64,000 nucleotides of DNA from Phoebastria nigripes (lineage: Eukaryota; Chordata; Aves; Procellariiformes; Diomedeidae). The DNA lies in contig JAYKAV010003058.1 in assembly GCA_035582835.1 (NCBI GenBank), positions 215,925 to 279,924 on the forward strand, read 5' to 3'. Of the stretch, positions 1 through 11,600 are shown piece by piece. A program made the position numbers and the translations under genes. How positions within the stretch are numbered: the first letter of the stretch is position 1; every line of letters begins with the position of its first letter. The notes beneath the pieces were generated by a model. It was not told where the DNA came from. It did no database searches and saw only the letters and a list, made by a program, of their open reading frames with translations.

Positions 1-32
<32 letters not shown>
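1..32 (+). repeat. Poly-T tract (32 T) at the window edge
   Basis: Thirty-two uninterrupted T from the first base. It may continue outside the window. No poly-A-tailed retrocopy is recognisable in the minus orientation downstream. Confidence 0.95.
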
Positions 33-494
33 CATTTTCACTCCTGCAAATGTATGAACCACTAGCTGCTCTGTGTATAGATACTGGAGGGCATCTGGGG
101 GGAGAAGGAAGAATGAGTTTGTAGACTCAGCTATTCACGTAGGAAGCAGTATCTTTTTATGGTTTGATCGCAGCAGGAGATCTGCTTGCACTGGAAGCGG
201 GCTTAGAACATGGATTTCATGCACTGACTGAGTGTGGAGCTGAGTGCAGCCTTTTTCCTGTGTGATGGGACACTCTATTCAGTCATCAGGACCCCTAGGG
301 ACGTACCAGTTTCTATAGCTATCAATTTTTTACATGAGGGGGCTCATTTTACCCTGGTGACTAACAGTAATAAAAACTTCTAGCACAGTCAGCTCTTCTA
401 GTTGGTTGCCAAAGTGTCCTGGGATGTTTTGCCTGCTATCAAAAAAAAGAGCTCCAATAAAGCTGGAGAGAGGGGGAAAAAACAGCCAACCAAT

Positions 495-523
495 CAAAAA
501 ACACACCCCAAAACAAAAAAAAA
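495..523. repeat. A/C-only tract
   Basis: 29 bases containing only A and C, in the complementary orientation to the G/T-only tracts at 37783 and 42678. Confidence 0.85.
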
Positions 524-807
524 GCCTACCTAGGAAACAACCCACAGCAGATGCTTAAATAAATCCTAATTTAGCAGGAAACTTAAATCTAATTGAATTT
601 TACCACATTCTTACCATTTCTAAAGAATGAGGGCCAGTGTAAGCCTTGCATTTTGCCGCATAACATCTGTCTTTGTTTAATCAATCTCAGGTAAGTTCTG
701 CCTTGACATAGCATGAAGAATCATACCCTGATATTTTGAAGGATCAGATTTGGTTGAGGATTTAGTGATGTGCTCCTCATTGCCTGGTCTGTGTGGATAA
801 AATATTC

Positions 808-812
808 AGCAC
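808..812. repeat. Target-site duplication, left copy (AGCAC)
   Basis: Five bases immediately before the LTR, identical to 1101-1105. A perfect match suggests the insertion is not very old. Confidence 0.85.
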
Positions 813-1100
813 TGTGCTGGTTTTGACTGGGATAGAGTTAATTTTTTCCATAGTAGCTTGTATGTTTGGGATTTGTGCTGAAAACAGTGTTGATAATACA
901 GGGATGTTTTTGTTATTGCTGAGCAGTGCTTACACAGAGTCAAGGCCTTTTCTCCTTCTTGCACCACCCTGCCAACGAGTAGCCTGGGGGTGCACAAGAA
1001 GTTGGGAGGGGACACAGCCAGGATAGCTGACCCCACTGCGGGGGACAGTGAGTGAGAGGCTGTGTGGTGCTTCGTTGGAGGCTGGGGTTGAACCATGACA
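813..1100 (+). mobile_element. Solo LTR of an avian endogenous retrovirus (ERVL-like), internally deleted
   Basis: The element starts with TG and ends with CA, and is bounded on both sides by the identical 5-bp duplication AGCAC (808-812 and 1101-1105). Its first 210 bases and last 60 bases match, from memory, the two ends of an LTR abundant in bird genomes. The middle part, which in complete copies should carry the TATA box and polyadenylation signal, appears to be missing near 1035, so the copy is 288 bases instead of the expected several hundred. No retroviral internal region follows, so this is a solo LTR left by recombination or an equivalent loss. A 5-bp duplication is usual for ERVL-type elements. 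The open frames across it are chance. Element and duplication are near certain; the family name is less so. Confidence 0.88.
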
Positions 1101-1105
1101 AGCAC
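1101..1105. repeat. Target-site duplication, right copy (AGCAC)
   Basis: Five bases immediately after the LTR, identical to 808-812. Together they mark the integration site. Confidence 0.85.
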
Positions 1106-2230
1106 TAATAACGATGCAAATTTATTAAGCATATTAAAAATGTGTTCTCTGTTGTAGTCAGTCATGAAATGTAGGAGTGTTATCAAGTAAATCAAAAAGA
1201 ACCTCAATCTATTTACTGCATGAAAAAATGTGTAAATAAAGATAATGAATATTAATACTGACATATATTATCAATATACTGTAAATAACAGATGCACGAT
1301 GTTCATGCCACTTATAGACATACAACGTTTAAATGAAGTTTGTCATTCTTGTTCTGCAAATTAGAAGATGAACTTGCACATCTGTTTCCTAGACTGTACC
1401 TGTTTGTGCAAATGATATTGGTAAAACATAGCAGAACTATCTCTGGTTCTGGTCCACGGGGTTCATCTGTCTGTTGTTGCAGACAAGCAAGACTGGAGCT
1501 GATATGTAAGAGGAAAGACAACAACAACACAGTAGTTACCAGTTCATAAACAGAAAGCAAAACACCCTTTATGTTCTGATATTTCCATCCCTTTCTTATC
1601 TGTGCAGTTGCTCTTCCTTTTGCAAAGCTGGGTAAAATTGTACTTACCTTTTCAGAAGGATGTATCCTCTACTAATCACAAAAAGGAAAGAAGGTATTCG
1701 GGGCTGAGCTTGGGTAAATAAAAAACTACTCCAATTGAGTGAGTTATACTAGCTTGAGATCTGAACTCTAAGGTCTTCAGATCCAAGTCCCAAATATTTC
1801 TGCATCTGCACCTTGGGAATTATCCAGGCAAACATTCAAAGTTTATTGTTGCTACAGAAGGAGCCAGATGTGTGTCAACAGGTCTCTCTTGAAGGACTTA
1901 GTGAAACACCTGGAAACTATATGCTGTAAAAATGCATATTTAAATATATATATATATCAATGGTGTGTTTGTTGTGCAGCATAAACTGACTACTGTTTAC
2001 ACCAAAACATAGTGGCTTGCTTGGAAGTGTCCTTTTTTCTGATTTCTCTAACCTACCGAATAATAATTGGACAAAACAGAAAAGGAGAAATAAAGCCCAC
2101 AATTAATCAACTTGTGTCTTTAAGCAAAGCCAGCTTTTGAGTGTGATCCTGCCAGCAGCTCCTGTGCCTCAGAGCACAACGTAGTTCTGAGCAGCAGCGG
2201 ACTTTTCTTTCTCATGTCAGAAGCTTAGTT

Positions 2231-2246
2231 GGGGGGGTGGGGGCGG
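2231..2246 (+). repeat. G-rich run
   Basis: G7-T-G5-C-GG. Too few separate runs for a canonical G-quadruplex, though two-layer forms are conceivable. Confidence 0.7.
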
Positions 2247-2277
2247 AAATGTAGGACATCAACGCATGAGCTGTTCA

Positions 2278-2317
2278 TTAGGAAGGCCCAGAGTCCTTTA
2301 GGAAGGCCCAGGGCCAC
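2278..2317. repeat. Tandem duplication, 20-bp unit, two copies
   Basis: TTAGGAAGGCCCAG occurs at 2278-2291 and again at 2298-2311, in two adjacent 20-bp units whose last six bases have diverged. Confidence 0.8.
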
Positions 2318-4304
2318 TGTGTGAGACTCCAGATCTGTGTGTGTGCACCAGTATTGTTAGTGAATACTGTGCTTTGCAGGGAGCTGGAGCAATTAGGGCA
2401 AGGAAGGTTTATTTTGCCTCTTGTCATTAGCATGTACCGTTGAGGGCCTATGTGTACTCAGCACTGAAAAGGTTTGTGCTTGTATGACAGGGACAACTTG
2501 AGGGAGACTCGATTCCTGGTGAGCAAGGAATTAGGTTTGCAGCTCGACTTCCCGTTATGAAGGCTTGGAGGAGGCATGTGGGGATTCAGGAACTTTTCTA
2601 TCCTGGCTGGCAGCCTCCCCCTGCTATTGCACCGAGTCATTTCACTGGTGAAATGCATTAAGTGGTGGGTGAAGATGTGTCCTGTTGATTATGAACATCA
2701 ATTGTAATGCACTCTAAACTGATACGGTGCTTTGCCAATGGGAGGTAAAAATCCTTCCTTTTCTCTTTCACCCTTTATTTCCCCTTACACCCCAAATGAG
2801 TTTCTTCTGTAAGGAAGTTGCATGAATTTCCCTAGCATGGATTTTATTGTGTGCTGTGTAGTTGGGTGTGAAGATAAAACCTCTTTTCAATGATCTTGCA
2901 ATCTAGATAGATAGACTATCTACGAGAGATGCTGAGTTGAAAAGTAATAGAAATTCAGAGATGCCACATGTATTGTGTATTAAATGACTTCATAAGGAGA
3001 GATAGAGACTGATATGCAGTCTTCCCAAAGGCAAAATTCTTGCAGAAAGGCAGCGTTCGTTCTACTAATTTGCTTTTACTGCTGTATTTCCAGTCTCTGT
3101 GTACATATCTGTGTATGTGTTCCCATTCATTTCCTTCTGTTTTTCCTTCAAGCGTGAGCTCCTGGAGTCCAGTGACTGTGCACAATCTCAGCTTTTCTGT
3201 GGTGGGAGAAAGCCCCACTTCCTGGTTTTCACATGGTGAAGAGAAAATTGAATGGCTCCAACTGCTGCACAGATGGGAAAGCCCAAACATAGATTCTTCA
3301 CACTTGGTTCCTGAGAGCTTTTTTCTTCATTGCTTAAAGTGTCTTGGCTGAAAAGACAAATCAGGATGGGATGGAAGGGGAATCAGAATGGGGTGGATTC
3401 CTCCGTGAACTGGACATGTAGATGCTGCTTTGTCATACTGAAGGCTGAGGTTCGGATCACAGCTCTGATCAGGCCAAGCAGAGCCTTGAGCCTGGCTTTC
3501 CTGCAAACCAGCTGAATGTTGATTGTTGGGTTACGTGATTACACTGTCCAGCAATTAAAAAAAAGAAAAATCTTCTTTCTGTTCTGCTGGTGAACAAAGG
3601 CAAATTTTGTTTACTTTTGATAAAACTGGAGTTTTTTGTTCTTTCATGGTGGTAATGCTACAAAGTTGCTCTCGCTCCTAAGGCAGAACAGGAGGAGAGG
3701 AGACACCCCCTCAGAGTTAACTGGGAACCAGGCATTTCCCATATGTAAGGGAGAAACACAGCTGGGTGGAAAGGACACAGACACTGGAAGGCAGTCTGAG
3801 GAGATGGCAGGTTCCTTGTCACTGACTAAAAGCTTCCAGTATTCCCCAGCAGGCTGTGACTGCGGGTCNCGAGTCCCTGAGAGATTTTTGTTAAGCTGCA
3901 GGCTTTAAAATCTGCACAGCACTCAGCTGCCAGTCTGATGGGCACTGTAACCTCTGGGGAATAAGGGACTGCAATCAAAATCGGGCCAGCATTGTCCTTT
4001 TACATTTGAATACAAAACCTTTTTTAAATAAGCTAAAAGGGAAACAGGAGGCCAGAAGAACTGTGCGCTAAATAACCCTTCTGTAAGACAGGAGGATAAA
4101 AGGAAGCTGTAAGAAGGTCTAAGCTCCCATTGTGCTTTACCAACACGTCACTGTGTTCTTACTGCTAGTTTGGGTGTGTTTACATTGTCCCAGGCTGTCT
4201 CAGCTCTGAAGGATCAATCTAGGAGGCTGAAAACCGCACACTTTTGGTCTCCTCTCTATTTCTGTCCTTGTTTGTGGGAAGCAACATATCTTCTGTTTAG
4301 AGCT

Positions 4305-4425
4305 GTGGAGTGAGAACCACAGCTGTGAGTCCTAGCCTTCCTACATAGAGCTTTAGGCAAGCTTCTTCACCATTGCATGTGTGGGTAATGGGATTATGTT
4401 ACCTGTCCATCTGCAGTAAATGAGC
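4305..4425 (+). mobile_element. MIR-like SINE remnant
   Basis: The run CTTTAGGCAAGCTTCTTCACC, then GTGTGGGTAATGGGATTATG and TTACCT, parallels the MIR core 'ccttgggcaagttacttaacctctct...tgtaaaatggggataataatagtacct' in order and spacing. It is strongly diverged. MIRs are ancient tRNA-derived SINEs found across amniotes. Confidence 0.5.
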
Positions 4426-6109
4426 TGAGAGTTTTGGATGAAACTGGCTAATAAAAACCAGTCCTAGAAGAGTTAGAGTGGAAACACAGCTGCATAAGCC
4501 TAGAGTCTCCATCCGTGGCTGAAGCATAACAGAGATTTGGCCTATGCTTTACCAAGCCAAACTTCTGGTATATTCTCATCCAATACCTAACAGGACCTTG
4601 AGAAACTCTTGGATATCTTTGCAGGCAGGGTGGATTGTCATCTTTGGTCGATTTATGACATCTTTGGATTCTGCCCGAACAGAGGCTAATCCTTGTAAAA
4701 GGGTAAGAAATGAGATTGAAAACCATTCCTTTTAAGTAGTCAGTTCTCTTTTTCCAAGGAAGGAAAATCAGCACAGGAGATGTTTTATGACCACAGACTG
4801 TGTGGCATTGCTGGGAAGAGCTACTAGATGGGAGAAGCATTAGAGGTAGCAGCAAAATGAAATCTTTATGAGCCTCACTTGTAATAGTTGTTTCTTTTTG
4901 AAGATATGAAACAACCTTTTTTCCTAATTGTGTTTGTAACTTCTCAGCTCTTGTGGTTTCTGGAAGGTGAGGGAGGCAGAACTGCAGCCTTTTTTCCTCC
5001 TTACTCCATGGTAGCACTGCCGAAGTGGAAGCAACACCCTTCCATACTATGGAGTAGGTAAGAATGTGAAGTTTTTGCACAGTTCTTCCTCAAAATGAGT
5101 TTTTCTTGCTGGAACCTTCAAGAGGCAGTCTGCTTTTTTTCCTAGCCTGCCTCCAGCAGTGCCCAATAAATGACAGCTATTATCAGTGTTAAACTCTCAA
5201 TAAGAAACCTACTACCTTTGGGATAATTTTTCTTTCTTGCCCCACTAGAGAAATCAGCTTATGCCCTGAAACATGTGTTTTGATGACTTGCCATATTAAC
5301 ATTAATACCTAGTTAAAAATGTAAGTTATATATATTATAGACCATTAAATTATTGGTCCTTTCCAGTAAGCACATCTGTGGCTTGCAAGACTCTGACCTC
5401 GTTTCGCTGTGAGCAGTGTTCACTGACTACAGGCATTGTGGAAATATAATTTCTCTTCACTTCCCTGCCAATGCTCGAGTGACGATGTGCTCTATTGTTA
5501 CGAGGCAGCATAAAATTTAGAGGCTAGTCACGATGAAGATAGTAAAAAAGAAACTTAAAGACCTCAGTAAATTTCCCTTCTAAGTGTTCCCTTTTCAAAG
5601 GTAAATGGTCTTATTCTTTGTAATCGTTCTTTGTATGTTAACAGCTTTCACAATGCTAACTCTTTTGTAAGAAAAGCACATTACAATCCCAGTCTGCTTT
5701 ATCTCTGGTAAAGGAGCCAAAGGAGGAAGCAGCCAATACATTTTTTATTTTTTCTTTAAAGTCCAGCACCTATTCAGCACACATGTACTGTAAATTCAAG
5801 ACGTGGATGTTACTCAAAGAAGCAAGTGTGATGTCACAAGTGTTTTAATAGCCTTTGATTTATTTCCCTAAGTGCTTTATTAAGATGATGCACAACAGCG
5901 TTTGGAAGCCAAATGCAGTCTTAGGAGAGACTTGGAGGAGTTATTTTGAATCTCCTGACTTTTCTTCCTCAACACAGTAATTTGTTTGATTGGGGCAGAA
6001 GGGCCCTGCATTCAGAACAGGGATTCTACTTCTTATTTAGTGTTTCTTTGTTAGTTAATCAGCCCAGTTTGTGATCTGAGTGAGTAGGAGTATGAATGAA
6101 CTTACTGTG

Positions 6110-6195
6110 ATACAAGAGAGCTGCATGGTTCAGAGAACAGGATACTGGCTGAGGTTGGGAGATTTGTGTTCTGTCGCTGTATGGGTTTGTGGCTA
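6110..6195 (+). mobile_element. Possible MIR 5' (tRNA-derived head) remnant
   Basis: GAGCTGCATGGTTCAGAGAA, CAGGATACTGGCTGAGGTTG and GGAGATTTGTGTTCTGTCGC follow the order of the MIR head ('...tagtgg-tagagca..ggactgggagtcaggagacctgggttct-tcc'). The part corresponding to the downstream MIR core is not recognisable. Similarity by eye only. Confidence 0.45.
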
Positions 6196-6914
6196 TTAGA
6201 TGATGAAATATTTGGTTAGGCATAATCAAGAATCAGCAAATTCATGTGTATGAAAAGTTAGCGGCAAGGAATCCTCTCCTGGCAAGAAATTTCTAATGAT
6301 ATTCTGCAAGGTTAGTTCTAGGTGCAGTGATATAGGGCATTTTTGCCATTAGTCTGGTAATAAATCTGGTATAATTTCCAAGTTTTAAGACAGGCAGGGT
6401 AGTGAATCATAAAGAGACCTGAGGTAGTCACAGTGAGCAAATGGATTACTTAGTAAGCTGAGCTCACTTGAAGAAATGTGTTTTAGTCCAACAAAGCATA
6501 ATAGTAGGACAACGGCTGAAGGTTGTACTTAGAGTACTGTACGCTATCTACTTACAGCATGGTGAAGAGCTGTGATCGGACAGTGCATAAGAGCTGGACT
6601 AGGCAGAGAACTGAACATCATGTCCCATTGTGAAGGGCCAAAATGGACTGCTTTGATCAATGGCTATGTAAGCTAAGGAGCCAGGAGTTGAATTTGTAAA
6701 GAAATTAAAACTACGAAACGTTTATTTTAAGACACTGATTTGGCATGAAAAACTTTCTGTGACAACGTACAATTTTCAACAAAACTCTGCACCCAGGGTA
6801 GGATTTCTGGGCAGAATTGAAATAGAAATGTAAAGTGCAACAGTGCATCACACTGTTTAGGATGTTTCTATGCTCCAGAAACAATCTAAATATGCCTGCA
6901 AAGGATGCCATCTG

Positions 6915-7080
6915 TGGCCCAGAAAGTCACAGAATCCCAACTGTTGGAGGCTGGGAGAGTATTTAGAGGAAATATGAATTCATGCTTCCTGAGGTCTTAC
7001 ACAGATATCTGTTGTTAAACATCATCAGAGACAAGGTACTGAGCTAAATGAAATTCTGCTCTGACACGAGATGCCCACCC
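6915..7080 (+). mobile_element. Old CR1 LINE 3'-end remnant
   Basis: The stretch around 7027-7065 (AGACAAGGTACTGAGCTA followed by a CTGAC-containing tail) resembles the conserved 3' part of older CR1 elements of birds, turtles and crocodiles, which reads roughly 'gaca-gatactgggctagatgga...ggtctgaccc'. The 100 bases before it fit less well. No coding part remains. The match is by eye against a remembered consensus and is highly diverged. Confidence 0.5.
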
Positions 7081-8447
7081 TGATATTGTGGTAGCACAGA
7101 ACTCTGTATAGGTAAATATACTCAATGGAAGTGTTGCTATTGTGATGTAGTTGCATCACATAGCTAAATTTGCTCATTTCTGTTTTGCTAAGATAATTAT
7201 TTTACATTAATTCATTCCAAATTACCCAATTCAGCACAAGGCTAACTTGGTGAAATGTTGATTTCAATTAAAGAATAGACATAAAATTAAACAGATCTGA
7301 AACATCCCTCTAAGGTCATGAATATAGCAAATGCTTGAAATTGCAAGTGAACTAAGTTTGGTGTCTATTCATAAGAATAGTGACTTGGGAGGTGAAACAA
7401 AGGAAAGAAAATACATCATGAATGGTAGAATAAGGTGGGCAAAAGATTGCTCAGGCCAGGTAAAAAATGACAAGTACTGAAGAGAGGTGGGGGAGGAAAT
7501 CTAGTTTTTGAAGCAAAGAAGATTAGACATGGTTAAGGTTAGAGGGGTTGCTTGAGGAGTCAGCTCTTCTGCTTGTAGAAACTGGTATTAATTCACTGAC
7601 CTGAGTCAAACTGCACCACTTTCCACTAGCTGTTGATCTGCTCCAGAAATGACTTCTGACCACTGATATAAAAGCAGCATCACTCTTCTTGTTAGGCTTT
7701 TCTTCTTACTATTGATATTATTTTGATAGCTGCTATTACAGCTTAGCTTTTTAGCATTATCAAAATGCAAAGTAAACAGAAAAGGTGGTTGAAAATACAG
7801 TAAGTGTAGCTATAAAGTCTATTCGATCTATGTCCCATTAGAAAATAATGGTCACTATTGTAATAAGTATAAACTCATTGTCCAGCCCCTCTATTAACCT
7901 AATTAAAAAGGCATTGGGTTTGGCAGTTGGCTTCTCTTACATTCAGTTGCTCTTTATTGTTTCAGAAGAAACCTGCTGAGTCAATTGGTTTAGAAAGAAG
8001 ATGGAATAAACCTCTCAGAGTAAACAAGGCTTGTTAATTTGCAGAATTTCTGTTGAAATTGCTTGAAAAAAACTTGTGTAGGGATATAACAGCCTAGTTT
8101 TATGTGTGTGGATTATCTCTGATGTGCAGTAACTCCTGGAATGATGGTTAGTGCTCTGAAAAAAAGCGAAAAAATGTTTGTTTTTTTTAGTTGGTATGGG
8201 AGAAAATGAAAGATCTAGAATTATTCATGAAATGGATTCCAGTGACAGAGGAGCTGCATGTTGCAACTTTCTTCCAAACCAAATCCAAAATCCAAGTGTG
8301 TCTCATTTAGCTGAGGGAAGGTCTGAGGCTATTTACTCCTGTTATAACAGCTAGCACTCTAGCCTTTTTTATTATACGTAATCCCATCAAGTCAGTAAGA
8401 ATTGATCATTGAGTAAGGGAGGTTCATTTCAGTTGTACGAAGGGCTA

Positions 8448-8630
8448 TTTTGGATCAAATCAAAGATCCGCTTGACCCAGTATCTTGTCTTCAATGTGAA
8501 CCTGCAGCACGTAAAGAAGAAAGGGTATAAGAACAAGGCCAAGTATGTGTGATACTTTCCTGATGTAGCCTTTCAGCTAATACTGACTTCTGGCTCCAGG
8601 ACTTTATAAAACAGCAGAAGTGTTTAATAG
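8448..8630 (-). mobile_element. CR1 LINE 3'-end remnant, minus orientation
   Basis: GGATCAAATCAAAGATCCGC, CCCAGTATCTTGTCTTC and later GGCCAAGTATG and CTGGCTCCAGGACTTTA occur in the order and spacing of the reverse complement of an older CR1 3' region. This is one of the clearest CR1 matches in the window. It is a noncoding, 5'-truncated copy. It lies 1.4 kb from the plus-oriented remnant at 6915-7080, but the two are separate insertions. Confidence 0.75.
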
Positions 8631-11600
8631 AGGTATTTATTAGCCCTTGGTGGGTGTGTTTATGTGGGGGTTATTTTTCCTTCTCAGAATGTATCCATCA
8701 TTTGAACCAATATAAACTTTTAGCATCCAGAATGGTGGACAGCTGAAAAGTACCAGGTGGTGGTTGGCCTGTCAACTGCAGTGAGAGCTGAATTAATGCT
8801 TGAGAAGTGAGAGTTTTTCTGTGTCTTTAGCCATCCAGTTTCTTTTCCCTACACCTCTTTATATATGTGAAGTCCTGCTGTGTGATGAAAGCAAATTCAC
8901 CCAGCTGTATTTTATCTTATAAAATGAACTTGCCACTCCCCATGTTGGATGGAGTGCCCTATGGAAATGAAAAAGAAGTAAATGATACAAAATTGCACTT
9001 GTGTGTACCCTTTAGGGCAAGGAGCTCATATAGCAGACGGAGAACAGACTGTCTTTTGAGTTTTATTGATTGCTCTTTAAGCATTGCCTTATCCTTTTAA
9101 TGAATGGAGAAAGTAAAATGGATGACTTTGAAAAACTCCATTAAGCAGTAAGGAAAAATTCTGGTTCTTTAGTAAACTTGTGCTGTATAGATTTGTACCA
9201 TGCTGCTTACTAGAAAATGGAAGTATGGAAGAATAAAGTGGTGGTGGTCCTGGATGATCTTCAGCTCTGTATTGCTTCCAGGCTGGCCACATTGTTCCTA
9301 CCACCTCAGAAATATTTTTTTTTTTCTTCAGAGAGGTGGCAATGACCTTGACTCTGAAGACCCAGCTACTTGGGACATACGACTCAACATATCAGTAACT
9401 CCTATTTAATTAGTGTGCCTGAACCTACAATGGGGACCTTATTGGCTTGTTGATTAGTTTAATTTTCTGAATGAACCTAGTGATGACTGCCCTGCCTTCT
9501 TCTCGTTGAATGTGATGTAGAGAATTGAATCTACCTCCTCCTTCCTGTTTGATAGATCAACTTCCCATGAGAAAGAGCCCCCCCAAAAGTACTTGCAGAA
9601 ATCTTGGTCAGAAAGGAAAAAGCAGAGGGAGTTAAAATTCTAGCAAGCTGTGTCCTCTCTGTTCTGAGAATGAAATCTGAAAGGCAGCCTTAGCTTCTGT
9701 AAAGCCTAGACATTCACCATCTGATAGGATGAGTCAGCCTCTACTGGCTGCAAAATACCTATTCACTGATGGGAGAGGAAAGTTGGGGAAAAGGGGGATC
9801 ATGTAGTTATTGCCAGCATTACTCTCAGTGGCTCCAGGTAATGTCATACATGGAATGATACCAACACTCAGTGTCTACCTGCCCTTATGCAGGAACTGCC
9901 CCCCTCTACTTAAAGATTGAGCATTGATACCTATGTTAGTAACTTTAAGGATCTAGTCTCGATGGAAAGATTTCTATTACTTTGGAAAACACGGAAAAGG
10001 TCATAGCTCAGTCTGGCACAAAGGGGAAGTACACATGAGATGAGTGGTGTAAATCTGTCTGCATAATTCCATTCATTTTGGCACCTGTTTTATTTCACAT
10101 AGGAACTGATGTCTACCAGCTACACTTAATGAGCTCAAATCCATCCAGGAAGGGGGAGAGGATGCTGGGTGAATCAGCCACATCTCAGATGCCTTAGAGC
10201 CTTAATTTACATGTGTATTTGGCCTACACTTGACAGTCATCTTGNACATGTCTTAACAATATCTCACTGGGCATTGTCATCCTGTCCTCCCACATAGGTT
10301 TGTCCCTTCCTTTCCTTCCTAAAATGCTGCTTCTCTGGCCTCCCTGCTTCTGTCCTTTCCTTTGTTAGTTTCAAGAAGTTTTATGCCTTGCTCTGAAAGC
10401 TACATAATACATTTATATTTTCTTATGTAATGTCACATAAAAGCCCAGAACTTTGCTAAATGCAGATGTCATAAACATTTGTCTTCTCAATCACTAAACC
10501 TCTAACAGGATTTTATGTAATTATATATGACAGTTATACAGACTGTCCTGTAAACTGTCATTAAGTCTGTGGAAAGGCTTGTACAGATTTCAGTAAGCTT
10601 TGGATCAGGCTTATTACCAGTTTTTCCTATCCAAAGAGACAGAATGTTGTTTTTTGCTTTGTTTTGTCCTTTCTGTGCCATCCATAAGTACACAAAGTTC
10701 TTATAAATTGAATTCTTATTTGTAAAATGGTATGTTCCTTTCTGTTTGTTTGGGCACCTACCAGTAATGTACCCCCTATGAAAGCAGCCCTTGCACTGGG
10801 ACTGTTGCAGCTGAGTATCTAGCAAGTCAGGTGGATACAGCAGACAGGTGAGTCAATACAGTGGGGAAGGAAGTGTTGCTGGCACATCAGGCAATGACTC
10901 ACAGCTTGCTGCCCTACTTCTTGGAGGAGTTCGCACCATCTGCTGTTGGCATCTGATTCCTAGGAGAGATTTGAAGTGTGTGAATAGGAGCTAAAGTTAA
11001 TAACAGAGATTAGTGAACCCAGAGGGCTCTATGGAGAATCAAACTCAGTTGCCTCAATAGTATGAATAGGCTTACTGTCCAAGGGATTGGAGATGCTAAG
11101 GCAGAGGTAAATTCTAAGGAAGAATTTGACTGAGACTAAAGGACTCTCTTTCTTTTTTTCTTTCTTTTTTTTTTTTTTTTTTAAATATCTGATTGGCAGC
11201 TGCTGTGCTGTGTCAGAGAAATGGGTGCAGGTGGGTAAGTTTGATCAATGGCCAGCTAAGGCCATTTTCCTTGCTCATGTGTTATTGAGATCACTGTGCC
11301 CTCTCTGGGAGACAAAAAGGAAAAAATTCATCAGGCATCCCACAGTAACCGTTAGACTCTCCTGACCAAGCCTAGCTCCTGCTCCTCTGCAGCAGGGTGC
11401 CATGGCCTCTCTCTTCCTCTGTGGTTCTGTGTAGTGGGTGCAGGTGGTTGCCCTGATTTTTAAGTCACCAGCTGTGCCTGGTATGTGGCTGTAACATTGC
11501 TGTACAGCTGTGGCAGAGACCTGTGGGAGATGAATCTCATCTGCTCAGATCATGAGCTGGCAGTAGTCCTGCTAAAAGGCCCAAGCTTGCTGCTGCTAAT

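Larger units (their letters stand above)
1106..4304. other. Intronic, no gene seen
   Basis: AT-rich unique sequence with scattered open frames under 112 codons that overlap on both strands and resemble nothing I know. Holds only the G run and the 20-bp duplication listed separately. One N at 3869. Confidence 0.6.

Noticed and set aside
793..1264. Overlapping open frames of 77 and 152 codons
   Set aside because: They run through the solo LTR (813-1100), a noncoding element, on both strands; no retroviral protein motif is present.
4448..5080. 210-codon minus frame as a gene
   Set aside because: No recognisable domain, no start context or splice evidence, and ordinary intronic composition.
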